Of a stretch of 64,000 nt of DNA, positions 1 to 9,514 are shown one piece after another. Position 1 is the stretch's first letter, and every line of letters starts with the position of its first letter. Under the pieces are notes generated by a model that was given only the letters and a program-made list of their open reading frames with translations, did not search any database and had not been told where the DNA came from. The stretch comes from Meira nashicola (lineage: Eukaryota; Basidiomycota; Exobasidiomycetes; Exobasidiales; Brachybasidiaceae). The translations under genes were made by a program, and so were the position numbers. The stretch lies in NCBI GenBank assembly GCA_001600355.1, contig BCJU01000001.1:1819178-1883177 (forward strand). Direction: 5' to 3'.

Positions 1-2
1 AT

Positions 3-251
3 TTTTGTTCGGTACGTCATCCGACAAAATATGTTCCAGCATTTTCTTCTGTTTTACAACACCCTCAAGATTCGCAATTACCAAATTCAATCTTAGGAAC
101 ATATGCTATTTTTGATAGACAATCATTTTATGAAGAAAAAGAAAGGTTAATTCAAAAAGCAATTGAAGTTCAAAACAAGGATGTCGAATTAAGATTAAAT
201 GCTGCGATTGATGAACAAAGAGATGACGAAATGGACAGCGATAGTATTTGA
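3..251 (+). CDS. 3' end of an unidentified protein gene (5' truncated by window edge)
   Basis: A reading frame enters at the left edge and stays open for 82 codons to a TGA at 249-251. It has normal coding character: a charged, probably helical C-terminus (EEKERLIQKAIEVQNK, then an acidic DDEMDSDSI end). The upstream part reads HPTKYVPAFSSVLQHPQ. I do not recognise the family. An intron further upstream cannot be excluded because the start lies outside the window. The frame is supported by coherent composition and by an acidic tail typical of real fungal C-termini, rather than by homology. Confidence 0.55.
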   Translation, partial: FCSVRHPTKYVPAFSSVLQHPQDSQLPNSILGTYAIFDRQSFYEEKERLIQKAIEVQNKDVELRLNAAIDEQRDDEMDSDSI

Positions 252-3200
252 TGGGGAAGCGAGTATTTTTCTAATATTATTCTAGAATGTATGTATGTAC
301 ATATATTTGCCACTCTTGTCCTAAATAGCTTTGACAAATTATTGAGCGCATACGACATTATGTGATAATTTTGTCCATTCAAATTTCAATACCGCTCTGT
401 CCGCTCACCATGCTCCTTCGACATGCTTAGTTACAACCCTGACGTAAGAATATTGATGACCTAAACATAATCAGTTTCTTTCACTACTTTAAGGGGATTC
501 TCTCGCATTAATTTATTACGCCTTTATGATCGATTAAACAGCATTAAAAAGCTTATTATGATTTCCTATTACGCCCATAGAAGCTTCAATTACGCCAAAT
601 CATTCATCTAGCTTCGGCTATATCTCATTTTCAAAGTTCCTTGTACCTCAATCAAAGTAGGTGACTAGAATCATTCGATCTTTTTTACATATCTGCATAG
701 GAAGGTTGCGCAGTCTGCCTCTCTTATCTAAGAGCGTCTTTTTCAATATTCACGCTAATGCAATGCCAACACCCCGTCCGTCGCTTTCAGTTTTCGCCTC
801 TGTGTGTTTGTATCAGAGAGATTAGCGTTTATTACGTAGACTATGTTGTATCCGAAACTCACTAAAACAACCCCACGCTGATATTCACACTACATATCTA
901 ATAAAATACACGTTCCTATTATTCATGCGGATAAACCAAAGGAGGTCATTAAATGAGTCGGATTTATATAGTAAGAAATTGACAAATTTAGGAGACCATT
1001 GACTGAGATATAATACTTGATTAAAAATAAATCTTCTCTGAACCGATAGGAGAATGTACCAGGCTTAATAAGCCAGTACTCTATATAGATTTGCATTTCA
1101 GAATGTTTGAAAGCTTCGCATGCTATCCCCGATGTGACGGGCGGAGAAAATCGTCTGGATGGCAAATCTTGACAGCATTGTTTACATGTCGGATAACGGA
1201 ATTTCATCTTCGGGGTTTGAGTTTAAGGTATGCATTGTGTCCATGTGTGTTAAGATCATCTTCTATTATTGCGGATCGTAACGACGCCATTCCGGGCCTA
1301 CGCCACCTGCAGAAACGGTATTTTGGCAGACAAGATACCGTGCTACCTGTGTGCGGGTAAAGCTAATTACGCCAACATGCGCTGCGCCGAGCCCCATGAA
1401 AAAAAGGAACTAAAGCACAGCGTAAGTGAACCGCGTGGTTCCTGTCTATGAATGCAACTTCTCTCTCTATCTTTATACACGCTAAAAATTAAAACCCACA
1501 CATAAAGAGTGTTTTTGGGCATTTAATGCGAAGGAACAGCTAGTTTCAAATTTGAAGAAAGCAGTCAAATGTTAGAAGCGAAACTGTAGAAAACGATTTG
1601 CAGAAACTGAGTAATAGAGCCCTTTGCCCCGGTAAAAAGGGTGATAATATGTACACTTCATCCCATAAGTTTCAACCGATTTTAGCGTAATGTCGGCCCG
1701 CTAATCAACTCTTAAATGCAAATGTTCATACTCATTCAATCTTTCACTTTTTTGCATGATCATCGCAAAAGCCCCGACCGCTTGCATAAGGTCCGGCTTG
1801 ATTATCTTTACATTTGGTCAAACTATTCTCAGGAACATCAACTGTAACGCACACTCACACAGACATAAACGCATCCGATTCGAATCATTGTCTCCGTTCT
1901 AAAGAGGCGCGAAAAGGCAGTGAAATTGTCCCACTTTGATTTACACAGGAGAACAAGCGCAGGTCTCTTTTTGCATGCAAAAAGATTCGATCTTCATGTT
2001 ATCGTGTTTCTCTCCTAATTAAAACTTCGTTTAACAATCTTGTCAAACTTGGCCAACTTTTCTTCTTCACCGTCATCACAACTTTCAACAAAGAAGTCGT
2101 CAAACCCCTCTTAAACTCACAAACGGTAAAAGAAAGAAAGAACGCTTTTAAAAAAATTTCTATTATTTCTCGATCTGAACCCCACTACCCCTTTGATCAA
2201 TATCAATTTCAATCTTCAAAAGTCACATTAATTTTTTGCACCTCTTCGGCCTCCGTTTATACGCGCATACAATTGGTAGGATAATCCTGATTCGGAAAAG
2301 TTCGAGACTCGATTCAGTTTCAATTCTTCCGAAAAGAACGGTCATCTTTTGATTAACGACGGCGCTCGATTTGTTTGGTTTCATTCAACGCCAAAATTGC
2401 AGCAGCATAGAAACGCCTATCGCAACCTTACGCCGGAGCCCTTTTGTTGATTCGATCGAAGAAAAGAGGTAAGTGATCTTTGTGTTTTGTTCGTGGCCGT
2501 TTCTCTCTCTCTCTCTTTCCCAGATTTCATTATAGTTTGGGCGTTCCATCTATTCTCTCGCATGTTTGTGGCGCTTGGCGTCTTACAAAGGCGTTTGATA
2601 TGAACACTAGAATGCCGACGGAAGGAGAATTTTCGTAAAGAGCTCGTATCGACGGGGTTGAAGAATGCATGATATTGAACAATTGATCATATGGGGAGGA
2701 TTCGATCCTGGTCGTATAACCTCCCCGATCGGACACTGGCGGCAGGCCGGCATTCCTTCTTATGCTTCAATTGCTCTTCATCTCTTTTATTTGTCATTCG
2801 AAAAAGGTGGAAACAAACTCAGTTTTCGGTTCCGCTATTCTGAGTTTGAAGTTATGTGTGTGGGTCGTGGCACATTTTTGATCCCTTACGCTGTTGGATC
2901 GAGCACCATCCAAGTAATGGTACTTTTTGGATCAATTGTGGCGGAATGTTTGATCAATTTCTTGGCATTCATTCATGCATCCCAAAGATCGATTGCACTG
3001 TTTGGAAAAACGTTGGTGTGATTTGGTTTGCTTCTGTGGAACGAGAAGTGATCATCTATGCTATTGCAAGTTACATACCATTAATTACGAATGACAATAT
3101 CACAACGAATACAAGAAGAAAGGAAAGGTACCGATTGAATTAATCGATCCCGTCTCTATTTATCCTTGTCAATCACACAAGTGCTTGTGCATGTGACTAT

Positions 3201-3998
3201 AAGTTTCCGATTTTCATCAAATTGGACCCGTCATGCTCATCAAAATGCATGCATTCATGCATTTTCGAGAAGGCACATTGACTTACCAGTCATTTTACTC
3301 GTACAAGCCTTGACTCAAAGGGCGTACACAAACATGCGCGGGCTGAAAACCATTCAATAAACGCCCAGACGGCCCGCTAGCCACTGGCAAACGGCCTCAT
3401 TTCGATGATATCGTCATTGCTTTTTTTGCAAAATCACAAAAATCATCCGGAAAGCTTCTTGTGACTGTAGCCAAAAAAGCCGTCTTGGCTCAATTTCCTC
3501 TTTTTAAGGGAAATTGAGATGAAATGAGCTTGCTGGCTTTCAAAAGAAAATGACGCATTAGACGAGTTCAAGAAATTCTTTTCTCCTTTTTGGGCTTATT
3601 TGTGTTCGCCTATACAATCTGGCCTTAAAAAGAAGGTCTAATAATACAAAATACTTGTCTTTAAGTCATCCGAGTCCTTTCTACCTTCACTTTTGCCCGT
3701 CACCTAACCTTTTCTTTCGACAACAAATTCGTTTGCAAGTAAGTACTGACAAAACCTTTCCTTATCTGCCACCCAAAATTCTACTTTCTCTCATATTTCA
3801 GTTCACCAAATAAAGATTGCTTTTCTCTTCCGATCTATCTTCGGCATAGAATAAACGTTTCTACGCAAGAGCATTATTACATCTTTAGCAAACAGGGGAG
3901 AAAAAGAGCAAAAGCATTCGGAAAATAAAAACGATAAACACGCTATCCCTTGTATTCACCTCTTCAAATCTTCAAAAGATTACGATCGTCAAACAATC
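252..3998. other. 3.7-kb region without a recognisable gene; distal part is the leader/promoter of the Crz1-like gene
   Basis: Only short, compositionally random frames occur here (for example 2665-3021). Three copies of the octamer ATTACGCC lie at 515, 568 and 589 and another at 1366. From about 2450 the plus strand becomes pyrimidine-rich, with CT repeats at about 2503-2520, as in a fungal 5' leader. A good splice donor (GTAAGT) sits near 2470, and a second donor/acceptor pair lies at 3739-3801. The following gene may therefore have a long, spliced 5' UTR. A 10-bp-arm inverted repeat occurs at 3242-3265. Confidence 0.5.
3739..3801 (+). other. Candidate 5'-UTR intron of the Crz1-like gene
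   Basis: GTAAGT at 3739-3744 pairs with a pyrimidine-rich tract ending in ATTTCAG at 3801. This gives a 63-nt intron, a normal size for this window. A TACTGAC branch-like motif lies unusually close to the donor. It is upstream of the first ATG, so the protein is unaffected. Prediction from splice motifs only. Confidence 0.35.
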
Positions 3999-6449
3999 AT
4001 GACAACCGTCATGCAACGACCTCGATCTACACAACCTGGAGGCGAGATGAACTCTTCGGCGCAACGTAGTCATGATGATGCGTTTAATCGATCTGTTCCT
4101 CGAATGTCTTCTTCGAGTAGTACAATTACGCCTAACGGAAATTCGTTCAATACAAACGACAATTTGACCAACAACGATACCTCGAACGAAAATGGCGGAA
4201 GAGCATTATCGCCTCCGCCGTCTTTACCAGGTACGTTTTTAGGTGGACATTCGGGAGAGATTGCGGGAGGGTATCACCATGGCCAAGATTTCTTCTTAGA
4301 ACATTCCGGAAGTGTTGGCAATCCATCATCTTCTTTAACTTCTGCCCTTACGCCGGGCGCTCCCCAAGATGGCGCTGCAAATGCAGATAATGCATTTAAT
4401 ACGTTAAACTTCGCTCGTGGTATCTTTGAGGATCCGGCGATTTTAGCTTTGGCAACCCAACATCTTGGTCCTCGGATAGATTTCTCTTTGGATCTTTCGG
4501 GTGATCAAGATGAAGGTGAAACGATGGCAGAAGATGTTAGACAATTTGATCCTTCATCTCTATCAATACCGACTTCCTCTTCCTCTTCCGCCGCCAAACA
4601 ACTTGCTAGCATACAGGACAATTTAAACGCCAGCCTTTCATCTTCTGCTGCTGCTGCTGAAAGTGCTAGAGCTTCCACTTCTTACCCTCGTTCCCCTTCG
4701 ACATTCTTGGCTTCCAATATACTCACTTCGAATCCTTCCATACACCCTAAACCCTCCCCGCTTCATCATTTGGAACCTATATCTTCTTCAGCCAACATTG
4801 CAGGATCAACGGCAATATCTGACATTGATTTCACTTCTATGGGATTGCTTCAATTTCCAGAATTGCCCGCTTCCCTTTTGGATCAAGCTCCAGAATACGA
4901 ATATGTGAGTTTTATTCTTTAAACTGAAAGCTTATGAAAATCTTGACATTGACCCTTTTTTCATTTTTTATATCATGCTGTGCAACAGTCAATTCATACG
5001 CAAGCAAACGTTTTTGATGCTGTGCAAGATTACTCAGGAGCAGGTGACGAAGAAGCAGCACGTATCTTTGGCCTGGACAATTACGAAGGAGGAATGGAGA
5101 TGAGCGCTGCCACTTCGGATAATTTGGCGGCCGCTGCTGCTGCTGCTGCTGCAGCTGCTACAACGATGGGCGCAGATGACCTATGGCGTTATCAAGATGC
5201 AAACGCAGCTTTACATGATCCGCATTCTAGCAGCAGTTTCGGGGCGCAAAACTTGAGTTCAGCAGAAGGTTTTGCGTCTTTTCAAGATGCTCAATCGATG
5301 CTTAGCAGTTCTGAATATCCTTTCGAACCATCAACAGCACCTACTTCTCGTGGATCGGATTGGAAAATTGATCCAAGTGTGATGAATATGGCTCAATTAG
5401 CAGCAGGAACGATGACAAATTCCAGTCAAATGCCAAACGCAAAAAGAAGACGTGGTTCATTCGATGGTAGAATGGCCACTTCTTTCGTTCAACAACCTAT
5501 TGATTCAAACGGTCAAAATATTAATGCTCATAACAAACTCAATGGTACAATTGAATCTCGTCCTGGTCCCCGTGAACCTGTCGTTCCTTCGCAAAATGCA
5601 GGTAATCAAAGGACAAGGATGGCAAGTTGGGCAGGCGAATCTGGAAGAACGGATTCGTGGACGAGTAACAACGGTCAAGATTTGAGCGGTGCATATAACA
5701 ATTTGATGACATTCGGCCAAGGTCAACGTTTGAGTATGGGATCAAATGATAGTGGTACAAGTAATGCTAGTGCTAATGCAAGCGCAAATGCTGCTGCACG
5801 CAATGAAATGATTAATGCAATCGGTAATGTGATGGATGCAAAGATGGATTCGGATGGCGTTGCAAAATGCCCTTATCCAAATTGTACTAAAACATTTGCC
5901 AAGAATAGAAGTTATAATCTCAAAGCACATTTACGTAGTCATTCTCAACTTAAACCGTTTTCGTGCACTCATTGTCCTCGTGCTTTTAGCCGTAAGCATG
6001 ATTTGGAACGTCATTCTCGTGTCCATTCTGGTGACAAGCCTTACTTATGTGAAGCATGTGGTAAAGGATTTCCAAGAAGTGATGCTCTACGTCGTCATTG
6101 GAGAGTTGAAAAAGAATGTGGTGATAAAGCAGTAGAGATTGAAGCAAAGCAACCTTTGCCTTCTTTACCACCTGGAGTTAATACACCAGCCGCTCAAGCC
6201 AAAGGACCTATTCCAGGTATGATGCAATTTGGTGCTCCAACAACAACTGCTATGGCTGGAATGTCTATGCAAGTTCCCGCTCAAGGTATGATGACCAATC
6301 AAAATTTCATTCCTTTTCATACCCCTTATCCTGCTCAAGCAATGATGCCTCAAATGGGTTGGGACCCTAATATGCCACAATTACAACAAGCAATGCCACC
6401 TTATGGAGCCTATCCTGGTGTTCAACGTAAACGTCAAAGGGAAGAATAA
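3999..6449 (+). CDS. C2H2 zinc-finger transcription factor, Crz1-like (calcineurin-responsive type)
   Basis: Two exons, 3999-4904 and 4989-6449, joined in phase 0 across an 84-nt intron (GTGAGT...AACAG), give 788 residues. Three fingers lie near the C-terminus at about 596-679: C-X4-C...H-X3-H, then C628/C631, then C656/C659 with H672 and a terminal Cys at 679. The third finger, RSDALRRHW followed by KEC, closely resembles the atypical third finger of fungal Crz1. The first 590 residues are Ser/Ala/Asn-rich and disordered, with a poly-Ala run near 350. PRIDFS at 158-163 fits the relaxed PxIxIT calcineurin-docking pattern. Known role of the family: dephosphorylation by calcineurin on Ca2+ or cell-wall stress drives nuclear import and activates stress genes. 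The family call rests on finger pattern; another C2H2 stress regulator remains possible. Confidence 0.7.
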
Positions 6450-7145
6450 AAATGATATCTTGACAATCTGATCTTTTTTTAAAACAAATTTTCTTACTTA
6501 TCTTTTTTTTATTCAACATCTTTGATAAGTTGTATTCTCCATCTCGATAAAAAACAAACTTTTACCAAAGTGATCCGAGTGGATCGACTGATCACATCGA
6601 ATTTATCTTCTTCGCATCCATTTTCCGCACACGATTTTGTCATGTATATTTTCTATGTATTGTATCTGCTTTCTTTTTCTAATTGATTTATCTTCAATTT
6701 CTTTTCGAATGATTGCTTTGGTTATAGTAGATACTGACAAAATAGAGGAGAAATACAATAAAGAGGTCCGGCCGGATCACTCACTATAGCCTATCGCGAG
6801 CACTGCGCCGCGTGATTCTCCGCGTCACAAAGTTCACATCGGAGACGCGTTAAAATCACTTACTCATTATCAAAAAGTTCAAAATGCAGTTGAGCACTTT
6901 TTCAGTCTGTTTTTTGTATGCGGGAATGAAAGTTATTAAACCAACACTCTTTCTACATATGCAAATCGCGTTTTTATGGAAGTGCGATTGAACAAAGTGG
7001 TGAATGTTTGTTTAATTGCCATCATTAGACAACAAGATATTCCGAAGCGAAAGTGTGGTTATTTATGACATATTTATGACGATATGAACGTTGCAAAATA
7101 AACGAAAATCAAAGTGATTAAAGCGATAAAAAGAAAGGCTTCGTC
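6450..7145. other. Intergenic: 3' UTR of the Crz1-like gene and promoter of the next gene
   Basis: T-rich stretches with poly-T runs directly follow the stop, as in a fungal 3' UTR. A locally GC-richer patch lies near 6770-6850. The last 100 bases before 7146 are A-rich. I see no coding frame, RNA gene or repeat. Confidence 0.5.
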
Positions 7146-9062
7146 ATGAGCTCAAACGTCTTTCGAACGCCTATGAGCAATAGAACGACAGGTTTCTCTG
7201 ATCAAGCATCTTCATCAGCAAGTGCTCAAAAGAGATATGATGATGTACAAAATGATCTAGAAGGTAATGCAGAAGAAGTTGGAGGTGGTGGTGGTGCTCG
7301 TGTATATTGGTATGCACCACCTTCTCCTTCTCTGCAAGTACAACAAGCCGAACATCAGAGAATAATGGCAAGAGCAGGAGCAATTCAACCGATGGCATCT
7401 CAAGCTTTTCGCGATGAACTTTTAGGACCTCCTAAAGTGCAAGAAATTGAGAATAATACTCGATCCCGCAAAATAGGCAGGCGAACTGCTCGAAGAAGTA
7501 ATGCGACTTCTACGTCAGCAAATTCTGGAAGCGCAGAAAGTACGAATAAAGGAAAGAATGCTCGTGATTCTACAGGAGGAATTGATCAAATCTTGGATGA
7601 CTTGGATGAGCATTTGATGAACAAAAAGGTTGAACTTTTGTCAGAAGAGCAAGGTGATGAGTATATCGCAAAAGACGGGGCTACGGCTAGAAATCAGTGT
7701 ACTTCCCAAGTAGATACAGATAATTTGCAACAAGTACTGATAGAAGGGATGGATAGAGCCTTTTCACAAGACAAGGATAATTATATTATTGCAAGCACTC
7801 TGCCACTCATCTCAAGAAATGCGAAAAATTGGTCACGAACTGCCAGTATGCCTGTTCAAAGGAGCAGTCAAAGCGATACCCATTCGATCAAAAATCCAAT
7901 CATTGCTCTGCCTATACAAGAAGACGGAGGCTTGTTGGGAAAAAGAACTTTTCCACATTCGCCAGAAGGTGCTTCTCAAATTGATTCTCGTGAGAAGAAT
8001 ACTTCGATTGACGCCATGGATATAAGCCCCTGTAAACCAAGCAATCGTAATTCACGTTCTAGTCCGAACAAGAGAAGGGCAGCTGCTGAGTCGATCAACC
8101 CGGTACCGTTGCAAGAGCGCGATTCAAATACAGAACCTCCAATTGCAGTGATTCCAACTCCTCAAGTCAAAATACGTAAAGGTCAATTCTCTAGAAGTGT
8201 GAGCGAAGGCGTTGGACGAATGAATGCGATCGAAAGATTAGAAGTTGGGACGATGACGTCAGACAACGATGCAAAAGTAGTCGAAGAAGGCGAGAATGAG
8301 TCGGAAGAGCCAATCATCACTGAAGGAAAGAGTCGATCTGGAGCCAATTTGCCACAGACATCCAAGGTGACACCATGCCCGGAGAAACGATCTCCAAACA
8401 TCAATCGACAGCGTACCGTTCCAAGATGTGGCTTAAGCCGATCTGCAGCCCCATCGTCATCGCGTCAACATCAAATGATTAGCGGTAAAGATTCTATCTT
8501 TTCCAATCCAGCTTCTTCCTCGAACGTTGGACGTAAAAGTTCGGTAAATGCGCCCTTTAAGCAACCTATGCGAAGAAGTCCACGCAAAAATGATGGCGAG
8601 AATCAAAAGCGACAGACCAATGTCGGATCAAGAAGTATAAGTCGATCTACTTCCGATGCAAGTGATGTTATTACGATTAATGATTCTTCCGACGATGAAG
8701 CAGAAGAAAAACATAGCAAAGGTACAGGAAAAGAGAAGACAAAACCTATCAAAGCATCACCCAGTGCGAAGGAGGAAGAAGTCGTTGTAGAAACAGGCAA
8801 GTTTACTCTTGACAGATCCAATGAGGCTGTTACAACAACTGCAACCGGAGATATATCATTTGATACTTCCTTAGATGATGAAGCATTATGTGATGCGTTG
8901 GATAAGATTGAAGCTTCTCAAAGTGTACAAGAAGAACAACCAACAGACAAGATCTCTCAATCAATTCCTGCTCATCCAACTTCCGATGATAGTTTCGATA
9001 ATATGATTGATGATGACGTTTCTGCTGCAATCCTTTCACGAATGGATGAAGAAGGATGGTAA
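7146..9062 (+). CDS. Disordered, probably nuclear protein with SUMO-interaction-like motif and acidic C-terminal motifs; family unknown
   Basis: A single uninterrupted frame of 638 residues. I do not recognise the family. Near the N-terminus is a compact segment, RVYWYAPPSPSLQVQQAEHQ (about 53-72), followed by a basic patch RKIGRRTARR. The centre is rich in Ser, Arg and Asn with several SP or RSPRK-like stretches. VITI followed by NDSSDDEAEE (508-520) is a textbook SUMO-interaction-motif arrangement (hydrophobic core, then acidic and serine residues). Two acidic amphipathic segments follow, at about 569-592 (DISFDTSLDDEALCDALDKI) and 618-638. They resemble RPA70N-binding or transactivation-like helices. 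Inference: a DNA-repair or chromatin adaptor. No enzymatic domain is visible. Confidence 0.75.
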   Translation: MSSNVFRTPMSNRTTGFSDQASSSASAQKRYDDVQNDLEGNAEEVGGGGGARVYWYAPPSPSLQVQQAEHQRIMARAGAIQPMASQAFRDELLGPPKVQEIENNTRSRKIGRRTARRSNATSTSANSGSAESTNKGKNARDSTGGIDQILDDLDEHLMNKKVELLSEEQGDEYIAKDGATARNQCTSQVDTDNLQQVLIEGMDRAFSQDKDNYIIASTLPLISRNAKNWSRTASMPVQRSSQSDTHSIKNPIIALPIQEDGGLLGKRTFPHSPEGASQIDSREKNTSIDAMDISPCKPSNRNSRSSPNKRRAAAESINPVPLQERDSNTEPPIAVIPTPQVKIRKGQFSRSVSEGVGRMNAIERLEVGTMTSDNDAKVVEEGENESEEPIITEGKSRSGANLPQTSKVTPCPEKRSPNINRQRTVPRCGLSRSAAPSSSRQHQMISGKDSIFSNPASSSNVGRKSSVNAPFKQPMRRSPRKNDGENQKRQTNVGSRSISRSTSDASDVITINDSSDDEAEEKHSKGTGKEKTKPIKASPSAKEEEVVVETGKFTLDRSNEAVTTTATGDISFDTSLDDEALCDALDKIEASQSVQEEQPTDKISQSIPAHPTSDDSFDNMIDDDVSAAILSRMDEEGW

Positions 9063-9431
9063 TTCAATCAATGTATTCTTCTTTTTATATATCAATCTAT
9101 AACCTGGAAAATATGTTCACTTTTATGCCAATCTTTGACACAGGCGTAGCGGGATAGACTAAGTACACACCCGATGATCCGATTCACGCTAGCATGTGTG
9201 TGCATAATGTCAAAATTAAGCTCAAAGTCCGCAATAAAATGTTTCTTGGCATCAGCGTATTACATTCTCTTTCCTAGTTCATGCGGGGGCTAGGAACGAT
9301 GAATGAACTGTCATGTTTTCTTTTTACTATTCCTTTGCAGTGTGTTCACGCATGCATGTATCTGCGCATACATCAAGTTTCACGAACCGAATAGCAATCC
9401 AGTGATGAATTGCAATTGGCACGAGAGGATA

Positions 9432-9439
9432 TATAAATA
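9432..9439 (+). promoter_or_regulatory. TATA box of the DUF4246 gene
   Basis: TATAAATA lies 83 bases before the start codon at 9515. A CT-rich initiator-like stretch (CCTTTTTCTCTCTTTCC) lies between it and the ATG. The arrangement is canonical for a strongly or inducibly transcribed fungal gene. Confidence 0.55.
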
Positions 9440-9514
9440 GGGCTAAGATATGTAGGTTAAACCCGATTTGCCTTTTTCTCTCTTTCCATCATCCTGTGAT
9501 CCGATCTCAAACAA

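Noticed and set aside
2665..3143. Overlapping plus-strand open frames of 118 and 95 codons
   Set aside because: They overlap each other in different frames, have no recognisable motif, and lie in a likely leader region.
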